DNA of 45,600 nt from an uncultured euryarchaeote (GTDB taxonomy: Archaea; Thermoplasmatota; Poseidoniia; Poseidoniales; Poseidoniaceae), in contig CALBFP010000152.1 in assembly GCA_937894115.1 (NCBI GenBank), positions 1 through 45,600 of the forward strand, given 5' to 3'. The position numbers and the translations under genes are program-made. The notes beneath the pieces were generated by a model. It had not been told where the DNA came from, searched no databases, and worked only from the letters and a program-made list of their open reading frames with translations. Shown piece by piece: positions 1 through 7,715 of the stretch (position 1 is its first letter; every line of letters begins with the position of its first letter).

Positions 1-567
1 TGCCTCATTTTCAAGCCATTCAGAATAGTCCTTAGATTCGCTCTTCTCAAAACGCAAACGTAGAACCTCGTTAATATTCTCTGTTAACTCTGTATCTTCT
101 TTGTCCTCAACATCGAGAATCTTTTCTTCAATCGCTCTGGTTCTTTCCGCAGCCTCCTTCTCAGCCTTAGCTCTCTCAGCGGCTGCTTTCTTCTCAGCAG
201 CAAGACGTTCAGATTCCACTTTCTCAGCAGCAATTCGTACAGCTTCCGCCTTCTCAGCAGCAATCTCTTGCGCCTCTTTCAAAGTCATTCCCGAAGTAAA
301 ATCGTCATTGGCTTTTGTTAATGAATCAGAGGTTCCTTTTTTGAAAACCTTATCTGAATCAATTCCTTTCGAATCCGTAATTATACTATTTTGTGGAGTG
401 TTTTTTGTAGTGATAAAATATTTCTTCAACGCAGGATCGTTTTTGGCCTCCTTTTCAAGCCATTCTGAAAAATCTTCAGAATCACTTTTTTTAAATCGCC
501 ACTCTGCATATTCACGAAGGGTTTCAGAATCATCCTCATTATCTGTTTGAGTGGGCAACTGCTTCAC
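1..567 (-). CDS. Lys/Glu/Ala-rich coiled-coil protein (3' end outside window)
   Basis: The reverse strand is open from a GTG at 567 to the window edge (189 codons visible), so the C-terminus is missing. The start could instead be a TTG at 558, which has the GGTGA-like ribosome site 5-6 nt upstream; the GTG overlaps that site. An in-frame TAG lies upstream. Residues about 105-160 are almost entirely A, E, K and R in heptad-like order, predicting a long charged coiled coil. An 18-residue segment RFKKSDSEDFSEWLEKEA (445-498) recurs as RFEKSESKDYSEWLENEA (1-54), 13 of 18 identical, so a short aromatic module flanks the coil on both sides. No signal peptide is visible. It follows the beta-CASP RNase gene by 53 bp on the same strand and may be cotranscribed. 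I do not recognise the family. Confidence 0.75.
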   Translation of the reverse strand, partial: MKQLPTQTDNEDDSETLREYAEWRFKKSDSEDFSEWLEKEAKNDPALKKYFITTKNTPQNSIITDSKGIDSDKVFKKGTSDSLTKANDDFTSGMTLKEAQEIAAEKAEAVRIAAEKVESERLAAEKKAAAERAKAEKEAAERTRAIEEKILDVEDKEDTELTENINEVLRLRFEKSESKDYSEWLENEA

Positions 568-620
568 CTTCAAAGGTATGTTGGTAAAAATCAGTATAGA
601 TGGTTTTCGCCTACAGTAAA

Positions 621-1931
621 TTAAATTATTTTAGAAACTCCGTTTTCTGGAAGATGGACTCGATGACCGTTTGCTTCAAGAGATTTAGCGAGGGCTGGAC
701 GTGCCGTGTCTGGATCTGAATGGTAAATGATAACGTCTTCTGCTTGGCATGCCTCAGCAAAATCGATGATTTCTTGATGGCCGGCATGTGTGGAAAACGA
801 GAATTGATCAACTTCAAGTTCGATGTTTGTAATTTTCCCGAAAATTGGTACGCGTCGTTCCTCGAGTAGTTTTCTTCCTCCTGTATTAATTGCTTGATAG
901 CCTGTAAAAATCACTGCATTTCTTCTGTCATGTCGTAAACGATTGAGATACCAAATAGCAGGTCCGCCATCCAACATACCTGAAGTTGAAACAATAACAT
1001 CGGCATTCAGGGCTTTTTTACGATCGGATTTACTAGAAACACGCCGACACCAACGCCAGGCGGATTCGAGGGCTGAAGGATCTCGTAGCATTTCTGGGTG
1101 TTCCATTTGCAATTTTGCAACTCTTTTTCCCATGCCATCTACGTGCACATCAAGTTCTGGTAAGTACTTGTGAAGAAGCATAACGATATCTTGCGTACGG
1201 CCGTTTGCAAAAGCAGGAATGAGTGCTGTACCACCTCGATCGGTTATCTCAACGATACGTTGTATGAAACGTTCGATTTCATCTTGCTGTGGAGGATGAT
1301 CGCGCCCTCCATACGTGCCTTCGATAAACAACACATCTGATTTTATCGGCTGTGCACCAACAGTTAGTTGTGAATCTCGAGTATCAAAATCACCAGAAAA
1401 CAGTACCGATCGTTCTGGTGTTTCAACGTGGAGCATTGCTGCACCAGGAATATGTCCTGCACGGTGCAATTCTAGATTCCAATCACCAAGATTCCAATTT
1501 TTATTGTAAGAATGAGTTTTCCATGAGGATAAAGCAATGTCAATGTCTCGTTTATCCCAAGGAAGCGGATAGCCTTCTATTGATGATATTTTATGACAAT
1601 CGTACCACATCATTTCTGAAATAGCTGCAGTTAATTCCGTTGCGTGAAGAGTTGTATTGTAATTTGATGACAACCAAGGAACCATTCCTAAATGATCGAT
1701 ATGAGAATGGGTTACAACTGCATCCGTAACGTAAGGAGCTTCATGGGGATAACGTGGTGGTTTCGTTGGAGCGAGTCCATAATCCAAAAGGAGCCGGTTC
1801 ATTGATGGATCTTCGAGAACAACTCCCACATTACCGACTTCGTTTGCTCCTCCAAGGAAATGATAACGCAATCCTTTGTCGGGTGGACTCTCTGGATACG
1901 TAGATGTTCGTCCAGGAGCATAAACGACCAT
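621..1931 (-). CDS. beta-CASP metallo-beta-lactamase ribonuclease (aCPSF2-like)
   Basis: A 436-residue zinc-dependent RNase of the beta-CASP family, which cleaves or trims RNA in archaeal 3'-end processing and decay. The metallo-beta-lactamase motifs are all present: HSHIDH (residues 75-80), H160 in GHIPGA, and SGDFD (179-183). The beta-CASP motifs follow: E204 (motif A, FIEGTYG), H382/H385 (motif B, STHAGH) and H404 (motif C). STSGML (315-320) is typical of the beta-CASP fold. The length fits aCPSF2-type enzymes; the N-terminal KH domains of aCPSF1 are absent. The ATG at 1931 is supported by a strong ribosome site (GGAGGGGAT) directly upstream. Assignment between aCPSF2 and other short archaeal beta-CASP subgroups (such as RNase J-like) would need a tree; the fold and activity class are secure. 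Confidence 0.9.
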   Translation of the reverse strand: MVVYAPGRTSTYPESPPDKGLRYHFLGGANEVGNVGVVLEDPSMNRLLLDYGLAPTKPPRYPHEAPYVTDAVVTHSHIDHLGMVPWLSSNYNTTLHATELTAAISEMMWYDCHKISSIEGYPLPWDKRDIDIALSSWKTHSYNKNWNLGDWNLELHRAGHIPGAAMLHVETPERSVLFSGDFDTRDSQLTVGAQPIKSDVLFIEGTYGGRDHPPQQDEIERFIQRIVEITDRGGTALIPAFANGRTQDIVMLLHKYLPELDVHVDGMGKRVAKLQMEHPEMLRDPSALESAWRWCRRVSSKSDRKKALNADVIVSTSGMLDGGPAIWYLNRLRHDRRNAVIFTGYQAINTGGRKLLEERRVPIFGKITNIELEVDQFSFSTHAGHQEIIDFAEACQAEDVIIYHSDPDTARPALAKSLEANGHRVHLPENGVSKII

Positions 1932-2251
1932 ATCCCCTCCAAAAAATCTTCATGAATGAACTTGTGGGTCGCACCCCTTGTTTTCCATTGGAACTTTACA
2001 ACAGGTTTCAGAAGCGATCTTTCATAGTAAAATACCCATAACAATATACACTACTCGCGACTAAATTCAAGCGGATGTTGTTTTTTTGATTAAATTATTA
2101 TGTTGTTTTTCTATACGATCAAGACATTAAGGTTCCAGTAGAAACCAAGGGGTGTTTCAATATCCATTGATTTAGTTTGAAAATCTTCACGGATGTGTTT
2201 CTTCTCGAAAATTAATCAAAATTTTTCAGTTCACTTTACAGAAGGTCAAAT
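1932..2251. promoter_or_regulatory. Divergent intergenic region between RNase and ferredoxin genes
   Basis: This 320-bp gap separates two divergently oriented genes and should hold both promoters. It is AT-rich. Runs such as GATTAAATTATTA near 2090-2102 and AAATTAATCAAAATTTTT near 2209-2226 could serve as TATA-like elements; the second lies about 30-40 nt upstream of the ferredoxin start. No tRNA, strong hairpin or convincing ORF is seen; one short minus-strand ORF that crosses the RNase start looks like chance. Confidence 0.4.
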
Positions 2252-2464
2252 ATGAGAGTTACGAGTGGAACTTCCATGGCTCAACTTCATTTTACAGTAA
2301 ATGAAGACGTTTGCTATGGTTGTGGTGCTTGTATAGGCTTGTGTCCAACAAGCGCTTTGAGTATGAAAGGACTCCTCGCTTTGATCGAGCAGTCACAGTG
2401 TACATATTGTGAATATTGTCTACCAAACTGTCCTGTTGATGCACTTTTAATTGAAGCCAGGTGA
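2252..2464 (+). CDS. 2x[4Fe-4S] ferredoxin
   Basis: A 70-residue electron carrier with two complete cluster motifs, CYGCGACIGLCP and CTYCEYCLPNCP, each C-x2-C-x2-C-x3-C-P. This is the bacterial/archaeal 2[4Fe-4S] type, soluble and cytoplasmic. The start is the ATG at 2252, with GAAGGT about 7 nt upstream; an internal ATG at 2276 would give 62 residues and fits the usual family start equally well. The next gene begins 5 bp after the stop, so the ferredoxin probably passes electrons to, or takes them from, the flavoprotein-like neighbour. Confidence 0.9.
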   Translation: MRVTSGTSMAQLHFTVNEDVCYGCGACIGLCPTSALSMKGLLALIEQSQCTYCEYCLPNCPVDALLIEAR

Positions 2465-2468
2465 ACCA

Positions 2469-3158
2469 ATGAGCGTTCTCATCGTTGGGGCAGGAATTGT
2501 TGGATACGGCTGTGCATATTCCGCTCTTCTTGATGGATTTGACGTCACCGTAGTTGATCATTCTATTGAATTCGGATTACCCAACGTCTGGCCTAGTATT
2601 CTCTTAAGTAAGGAATCCATACCACTGGAATTCTCTACTGATCAAAATTTTGAAGGAACAGAAAAAGCGCATCGGCATGAATGGATCATGAAATCGATGA
2701 GTATTGAATTAGCAAAAAAAGGCTGCCGTTTTCTTCATAAAACACGGATTAACTATTCTGTAAAGAAAGAAAATGGAAATTATCTTGTTGAATTTATTGG
2801 AGCAGGACAGGCAAACGGTACGGCACAATACCAACATCTGATTGACGCAACGCAAGACACTTGGATACCATGGGCCACACCACACCAAATTACAACACCA
2901 TCCTCACAATACAATGTCGAACGTCAAGAAGCTACAGGTTTTGTTCATTTAGACACTTCAACCTCTGATTTTCAAAACCCAATTTATCAAATTAATCGAC
3001 AAGATGGCCTCATAGAATCTTGGTTTTCCGGAAATCCGAACATTACAAATCGGAAAACAATAGAAATCATATCGACTATGTTGCCAACGGATCATTCTCT
3101 GTGGGACTGCAGTCATCGATTTCAAACAGGAATGAATTTGTGGAACATATTGAGGTGA
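2469..3158 (+). CDS. Short FAD/NAD(P)-binding Rossmann protein
   Basis: The N-terminus MSVLIVGAGIVGYGCAYSA carries the GxGxxG dinucleotide-binding fingerprint, with the acidic end of the second strand at VTVVDHS. ATG 2469 is chosen because GGTGA sits 5 nt upstream; an in-frame ATG at 2451 overlaps the ferredoxin gene. The N-terminal half resembles FAD-dependent oxidoreductases of the geranylgeranyl reductase / glycine oxidase type, which in archaea often accompany a ferredoxin. At 229 residues it is only about half the length of those enzymes, and no second FAD motif or catalytic domain is visible, so it may be a reduced flavoprotein or a decayed gene. It lies tightly between ferredoxin and alaX with good ribosome sites, which argues that it is expressed. 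Substrate unknown. Confidence 0.7.
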   Translation: MSVLIVGAGIVGYGCAYSALLDGFDVTVVDHSIEFGLPNVWPSILLSKESIPLEFSTDQNFEGTEKAHRHEWIMKSMSIELAKKGCRFLHKTRINYSVKKENGNYLVEFIGAGQANGTAQYQHLIDATQDTWIPWATPHQITTPSSQYNVERQEATGFVHLDTSTSDFQNPIYQINRQDGLIESWFSGNPNITNRKTIEIISTMLPTDHSLWDCSHRFQTGMNLWNILR

Positions 3159-3165
3159 ACACATA

Positions 3166-3927
3166 ATGACAGAAAAATTGTACTTAGAATCTATCGATGC
3201 AGCATATTCATACCAATTTGACGCTACCGTTTTAGAGGTGGACAACAACAACATAATTTTGGATCGAACGCTTTTCTATCCAATTGGTGGTGGACAACAT
3301 TGGGATACAGGCACCTTCTCAGGACCAAACGGACCACTTACAGTAACCGAAGTGCGTGGTCGAAACCGAATCGCACATACGATTGAGGAAAACCACCAAC
3401 TTTCTTCTGGTGATGAAATTCGTGGCACCATAGATTGGCAGACAAGATACAAACACATGCGTATGCACACTGCTCAACACTTGATGAGCGGAATAGCATA
3501 CGAGTTGTTTGATGGGGTTCGAACAGTAGGAAACCAAATACATGCCGACAAATCACGCATAGATTTCAATCCCATCTCCTTCGATGAAAACATGTTGAAG
3601 CAACTTGTTGATGCAGTCAATATACATATTGATTCGGGCCTAGAAATATCAGACTCCATAATGACGCGTGACGAAATCAACAATATCATGCCACCCGATC
3701 GAACAAATATGAATCTCCTTCCAGCTAGTGTAAAAAATCTACGTGTGGTTGAAATTGGTGAACGAGTAGATTTGTGTCCGTGTGCAGGAACGCACGTCGC
3801 AAACACATCTGAACTCGGTTACGTCAACCTAATCGGAAAAAAATCCAAAGGAAAAGGGACGCAACGAGTTACATACAATCTCATTGAGTCAAAACATGTC
3901 CGTATGCCCAACCAAATCATTCTCTAA
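3166..3927 (+). CDS. alaX: Alanyl-tRNA editing protein AlaX
   Basis: A free-standing homologue of the AlaRS editing domain that deacylates mischarged Ser-tRNA(Ala) (and sometimes Gly-tRNA(Ala)). The zinc site is complete: H101-TAQ-H105 and C206-AGT-H210. The N-terminal beta-barrel portion with FYPIGGGQHWDTG (residues 37-49) is also typical and marks it as an AlaX-M type rather than the short AlaX-S. Length 253 fits. A strong GAGGTGA ribosome site precedes ATG 3166, which starts 7 bp after the flavoprotein stop. The operon link to ferredoxin and the Rossmann protein is positional; no functional link is known. Confidence 0.93.
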   Translation: MTEKLYLESIDAAYSYQFDATVLEVDNNNIILDRTLFYPIGGGQHWDTGTFSGPNGPLTVTEVRGRNRIAHTIEENHQLSSGDEIRGTIDWQTRYKHMRMHTAQHLMSGIAYELFDGVRTVGNQIHADKSRIDFNPISFDENMLKQLVDAVNIHIDSGLEISDSIMTRDEINNIMPPDRTNMNLLPASVKNLRVVEIGERVDLCPCAGTHVANTSELGYVNLIGKKSKGKGTQRVTYNLIESKHVRMPNQIIL

Positions 3928-3982
3928 GTGAACACTTTCTGAATAAAACTCTCAAATCCTCTTCTATTTTTAGGAGAATGCG

Positions 3983-3989
3983 TATAAAA
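3983..3989 (+). promoter_or_regulatory. TATA box for the 4010 membrane-protein gene
   Basis: TATAAAA at 3983-3989 lies 21-27 nt before the ATG at 4010, the distance expected between an archaeal TATA box and the transcription start. The transcript would thus be leaderless or carry only a few nucleotides. A GGAAGAAG stretch just before the ATG could act as a weak ribosome site if the start is slightly upstream. Confidence 0.65.
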
Positions 3990-4009
3990 GAGGAACACAA
4001 GGAAGAAGC

Positions 4010-5338
4010 ATGGCTGAACAGGAATCGATTGTTCCAGTTGCAGCCATTGTTTGTTTTCTTTTGGGAGTAACCACTCTCATTCTTCTTAACCGGTCAAAAA
4101 ACCGAATTTGGATGGACAAACTTGCTGGTTTGATGCTGGGTTGGTGTCTGATTTTCCTTGGCCTTCGTTATGCTGCTGCTACGATCCAAGAAACGGGGTG
4201 GGTCGACATTATGTATGCAAACGAATCCTCTAAGCTTGGTGTTTTCCAATACTTGTATTATTCGTTTACCATTGCTGCATTCGCAATCCTCGCCCTCTTC
4301 CCTTTCGTTTATCCCTACCCTGTTTTACAAAAAGAATCCTCAATCAAATTGGTTGGACCAATTACCTTTGTTCTCGGACTCGTTATCGTCATCACTATGA
4401 TGTTAACAGATTACAAATACAACACGTTTTGGCAAGTATTGACCATACCGTGCTTTATCATAAGCATCCCTGTTTATTTCCGCTTCTTATCTGAAGAAAT
4501 GGTGAATAATGACGAAACAGCAAGACGAATGTCACTTGCTGCAGGTATCATTCTCGTCGCATTTTTTGGTTCTCAAATGACCTGGTGGCTCGCACAACTC
4601 ATTTCAATTAACGACGAATTTATTGGCAGATTTGCAATTGAGGAAGGCGTGAAATCACATTCATATCTACCTAATTTAATTGGAGATACGATTGTCAATA
4701 CATTAGGATCCATTTCGATTTTATGTTTAGTAGCTGGCGAAACATGGCGAGCAAATAAGAAAGGAGTTTCTAGTTTTACAATCGTTATCTTCCTGATTCT
4801 TCTTGTTGGAATCATTAGTGGAATCGCAGACATTGCAGTTCTAGATATCGTAGAGAGTTGCATGGTTACAGAATGTGAAACGTTTCCTGCAAGTTATGCA
4901 ATCTGGTACAAATTTACTACCGAGGCCTTACTTTTGTTGTTTACCCCATTAATGGTGATGTACATTCTTCTTCATTTTGACGTTATTGACACCGAAGCAG
5001 AAAACAATCAATGGATGACAAGAATCATCGTCATTCTCATGCTTCTTATCGTTTCATCAACAATGATCGAACTACTCCAATCCTTCCTACCAGTCTCTCA
5101 AATGGTATCTTCTGCCATTTTAGCGATGGTCGTTGCAATCTTTATCGGATGGGAAGAACGGATTATGAGTTCATTGATCGGAGAAGGTGAAAGCGTTTCT
5201 AAAAAATTAAAATCGCTCGGAGAGCTTCATGAAACAGACATCAGTGATGAGGAACTTCAAATTTTTTCCAAATTAATGGGCGTGTTAACCACAATTATCA
5301 TCATTCTCTGCTGGTTATATTCTTCTATTGTAAGGTGA
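4010..5338 (+). CDS. Polytopic membrane protein, unknown function
   Basis: A 442-residue, very hydrophobic protein with about 11-12 predicted transmembrane helices. They begin at residue 8 and 40, recur through the protein, and end with a C-terminal helix at about 422-438. A charged cytoplasmic-looking segment (about 385-418, rich in E/K) precedes the last helix. No catalytic motif, transporter signature or sensor domain is recognised. The general look (N-terminal helices, loop with C-x4-C at 281-286) is like the 7TM-type sensory membrane domains, but I cannot show homology to the other TM proteins in this window. The downstream gene starts 4 bp after its stop, so the two are cotranscribed and may form a complex. 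Confidence 0.8.
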   Translation: MAEQESIVPVAAIVCFLLGVTTLILLNRSKNRIWMDKLAGLMLGWCLIFLGLRYAAATIQETGWVDIMYANESSKLGVFQYLYYSFTIAAFAILALFPFVYPYPVLQKESSIKLVGPITFVLGLVIVITMMLTDYKYNTFWQVLTIPCFIISIPVYFRFLSEEMVNNDETARRMSLAAGIILVAFFGSQMTWWLAQLISINDEFIGRFAIEEGVKSHSYLPNLIGDTIVNTLGSISILCLVAGETWRANKKGVSSFTIVIFLILLVGIISGIADIAVLDIVESCMVTECETFPASYAIWYKFTTEALLLLFTPLMVMYILLHFDVIDTEAENNQWMTRIIVILMLLIVSSTMIELLQSFLPVSQMVSSAILAMVVAIFIGWEERIMSSLIGEGESVSKKLKSLGELHETDISDEELQIFSKLMGVLTTIIIILCWLYSSIVR

Positions 5339-5342
5339 TTTT

Positions 5343-6038
5343 ATGAGTTCAAGTGGCGATTTCCGTGATATTGTATCGAACATGACCTCGAGTAAAGAAG
5401 GAAACAGATTCACACTAATCTCATTTCTTGCGGTCATAATTATGTTGTCCTATACAGGTTATGATACAGTGGTTTATCGCGCCGAAGTAATCAGTGGTTT
5501 TGCTGAAGAGAATGAGTACACCATCACGTTTTCGATACAGAATGAAACAATGCAACTGGTTGAGACATTGCAAGATGATGAAACAAGAAATGTCATCTTT
5601 AAATTGTCTGATATCGATGTTCCAGATGGATTCTCAATTGGATTAATCGAAGTAGCTATTACATCCGAAGAAGAAGAAGGCATTTCAGTTCAATGTGATT
5701 CTGTTGCAGGTGACATTATTGAAAACGATCTCACTGCCCAATGGAACGACACAACCAATGACCTTTCGGGGCAAGATAGTAGCTGCGCCCCAATAGAATT
5801 GAATCTAAGAGTTTACCCAGATTTCACAGGAGAAACGGTCACAGTTTCAGCAATAAATGAATTTCAAGCAGTCCAAAAATGGACAGAAACCGGTTGGGGA
5901 GAAGGCGACTTGTCCATAGATCTGGATCTTGATGTCAACTCTCCTCTAGGCTTCGACCCCGTTGGTCAAGATACGGATGAAGAAATTACAGTAGATGTTA
6001 CAGTTGTATTGTTTTCATTATCCATACAGCAAGTATAG
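5343..6038 (+). CDS. Membrane-anchored extracytoplasmic protein
   Basis: A 231-residue protein with about 22 cytoplasmic residues, one transmembrane helix (TLISFLAVIIMLSYTGY, about 23-40) and an acidic, beta-rich domain presumably outside the cell. The outer domain has two cysteines (C119 and C143 by position), which may form a disulfide, and many Asp/Glu residues, as is common for surface proteins of marine archaea. It follows the polytopic membrane protein by 4 bp and is translated from the same message. No family recognised; a partner or ligand-binding subunit for the upstream protein is the natural guess. Confidence 0.75.
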   Translation: MSSSGDFRDIVSNMTSSKEGNRFTLISFLAVIIMLSYTGYDTVVYRAEVISGFAEENEYTITFSIQNETMQLVETLQDDETRNVIFKLSDIDVPDGFSIGLIEVAITSEEEEGISVQCDSVAGDIIENDLTAQWNDTTNDLSGQDSSCAPIELNLRVYPDFTGETVTVSAINEFQAVQKWTETGWGEGDLSIDLDLDVNSPLGFDPVGQDTDEEITVDVTVVLFSLSIQQV

Positions 6039-6062
6039 TTGCAACCGTTCAAAAGGCCGAAG

Positions 6063-6085
6063 GATGGTTGTCAGTTCAAACCATC
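6063..6085. terminator. 7-bp hairpin between convergent genes
   Basis: GATGGTT (6063-6069) pairs perfectly with AACCATC (6079-6085) across a 9-nt loop, in the gap between two convergent genes. On the minus strand the hairpin is preceded by a T-rich run (TTATTTTTTA, 6087-6096), which could itself end transcripts of the 6148 gene, since archaeal termination relies mainly on U-tracts. A role in ending either transcript is inferred. Confidence 0.4.
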
Positions 6086-6147
6086 TAAAAAATAACGAAT
6101 ACTATATGAGTAATAAAAGAAACATTATCTTTTCAAATAACCAATAA

Positions 6148-6660
6148 TCAACCATCACTATTTAGCAATTTTAAAACATCATCAACAACATCTTCCCAAT
6201 CCTTTTTTTCTTTCAGCGCTTGTACTACTGCTTCATCTTCCAACAATTTACGAAGTTCACCCTCGACATGCTGCAGTTTGGCTTGCGCATTAAGGCGTGC
6301 CGTTAACTCCACATCTTCACCAATCCTGTCCGATCGATCCGTTTCATCAATCGTTTTGTTTGTAATTGTTCGACCATCATGGTAATGATCTGTTTCTAAC
6401 TCTTCAGGTTTCCACGTGGTTTGCCCAATTGAACGAGCTTCTCCTGGTTCAGGTGGCTTATCTTTCCACGGGTTTTTGTTTGCGACTTCCTGAATAAGAT
6501 TCTTTTTTTTCTTCGTTCGAATTGATTGGCGTCTGCTGTTGATGATTTCATTCACGTGTTCGATATTCATTTTTTTTATTGAAGCAATTTGATCGCGAGT
6601 AAAACCTGAATCCAACAAAAAAAAGATGTCAGTTTCAAGCACTTGAGAATCCTTTTTCAT
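6148..6660 (-). CDS. Hypothetical charged protein with possible N-terminal HTH
   Basis: About 170 residues, highly charged. The first 45 residues (LLDSGFTRDQIASIKKMNIEHVN) have the spacing of a small helix-turn-helix, with a basic KKKK stretch next. The middle is polar and probably disordered, and the C-terminal 50 residues form amphipathic helices (LNAQAKLQHVEGELRKLLED). ATG 6660 is preferred over 6675 because a GGGGTGG ribosome site lies 5 nt before it. A nucleic-acid-binding role is possible from the basic N-terminus but not shown. It stands alone, convergent with the gene before it and divergent from the M50 protease. Confidence 0.65.
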   Translation of the reverse strand: MKKDSQVLETDIFFLLDSGFTRDQIASIKKMNIEHVNEIINSRRQSIRTKKKKNLIQEVANKNPWKDKPPEPGEARSIGQTTWKPEELETDHYHDGRTITNKTIDETDRSDRIGEDVELTARLNAQAKLQHVEGELRKLLEDEAVVQALKEKKDWEDVVDDVLKLLNSDG

Positions 6661-6780
6661 TTTTCCACCCCACATCCGAAATCTTCTTTCTTATCTGAAC
6701 GATTTTTATTACCCAGTAATGTTCATTCATTCGCAACATATGCTTGATTTAATCTCTATGGCCAACCGAATTTAATGTTG

Positions 6781-6872
6781 CGCTGCGCGAGCGAGGATTC
6801 AAAGAACCCCAACTCTTGAGAGGGTCATGGTTCGAGACCCAAGAGCAGACGTTCTCGAACCAAGCCCTTTTT
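6781..6872 (+). promoter_or_regulatory. Hairpin-rich leader with two mutually exclusive stems
   Basis: Three inverted repeats lie upstream of the M50 protease start. CGCT/AGCG is at 6781-6793. Hairpin A pairs CTCTT (6813-6817) with AAGAG (6841-6845) and GGGTC (6822-6826) with GACCC (6836-6840). Hairpin B pairs TGGTTCGAGA (6828-6837) with TCTCGAACCA (6853-6862), 10 bp perfect, followed 5 nt later by TTTTT (6868-6872). A and B share 6828-6845 and cannot form together. B plus the T-run resembles a terminator and A an antiterminator. An ATG at 6827 sits in the loop of A and is in frame with the protease. Regulation is inferred only. Confidence 0.4.
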
Positions 6873-6955
6873 ATGGCTCGAAGAATAAAATCCATCGCGT
6901 TCACGCAAATCAACCCAGTTCTACAAATTATTCAATTGGTCAATTCTTCAATGTC

Positions 6956-7714
6956 ATGTCAAAGACAAAACCCACTCTCCACAAAGGAGGAGTGTGGCAC
7001 TTTAGTGATGAAGAGAAACGGCATTTGTGTTATGCAACTGCAGCTTTTACACTCGCTCTCGGCTTGATGAGTGCAGGTGGATTGAGCGGTTTGAGTGCGA
7101 ATGGGGCATCGGCTTGGATTGTACAAATTCTTCTTTCCATGCCAATAATGCTCATAGCCGTTGGCCCTGCCTTTGTTTTGCATGAGATAGGGCACAAAAT
7201 CATTGCAAAGAAGAACGGTTGTTGGGCAGAATTTAGAGCTGATCCAAAAGGTCTTCAAATTGGAGTATTAATTTCACTCTTTCTAGGTGTTCTTTTCATG
7301 GCTCCAGGAGCTGTTATGGTCGCAGGTCTTGTCACACGCCGACAAAACGGCCATATTGCAATCGCAGGCCCACTCACAAATCTTGGTCTCTTTATCATCG
7401 GGATTCCTTTAGGAGCACTCTTGTTTATTCTTACCAATGCCCAAGACTATGGGGCTGTGGCCTATTTGCAAGATGGGACTTTAATTTGGCAATCTATGGT
7501 GTATGATATTGTACTGTACTGGATCGGTGCGAATCTCATACTTGGACTGTTCAACATGCTTCCCTTTGGGCCGCTTGATGGTGTAAAAATCAAAGATTGG
7601 AATAATGGCGTTTGGTGGGGCCTTTTCCTAATTTTCCTTTCACCAATCATCATTTATTTGATGACACCTTACTCGCCGATGAAACTCGTCATCTGGCTAG
7701 CAAATTTGGTTTGA
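6956..7714 (+). CDS. M50 family membrane zinc metalloprotease (site-2 protease type)
   Basis: An intramembrane metalloprotease that would cut membrane-bound substrates such as transcription-factor anchors or signal peptides. The zinc motif HEIGH (residues 76-80 from this start) lies at the end of a hydrophobic helix, and the third ligand is in NMLPFGPLDG (200-209), the family's N-x2-P-x3-LDG motif. At least five transmembrane helices are visible. The start is uncertain: ATG 6956 has an AT-rich element about 25-30 nt upstream (ACAAATTATT) and gives 252 residues, whereas the in-frame ATG at 6827 adds 43 polar residues encoded by the hairpin-rich leader. I prefer 6956 because the added segment looks like non-coding sequence translated. 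The stop is next to the convergent 7716 gene. Confidence 0.85.
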   Translation: MSKTKPTLHKGGVWHFSDEEKRHLCYATAAFTLALGLMSAGGLSGLSANGASAWIVQILLSMPIMLIAVGPAFVLHEIGHKIIAKKNGCWAEFRADPKGLQIGVLISLFLGVLFMAPGAVMVAGLVTRRQNGHIAIAGPLTNLGLFIIGIPLGALLFILTNAQDYGAVAYLQDGTLIWQSMVYDIVLYWIGANLILGLFNMLPFGPLDGVKIKDWNNGVWWGLFLIFLSPIIIYLMTPYSPMKLVIWLANLV

Positions 7715-7715
7715 T

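Noticed and set aside
101-550. Open frame of 149 codons rich in Ser/Ala on the + strand
   Set aside because: It is the complement of the Lys/Glu/Ala coiled-coil coding sequence on the other strand; the Ser/Phe/Ala bias is what such a shadow would give.
6781-6870. tRNA-like sequence with GGTTCGAGA (T-loop-like) and a CTCTTGA anticodon-like loop
   Set aside because: No acceptor stem pairs, the T-stem has only two pairs, and the anticodon stem has mismatches; the inverted GGTTCGAGA is better explained as a hairpin.
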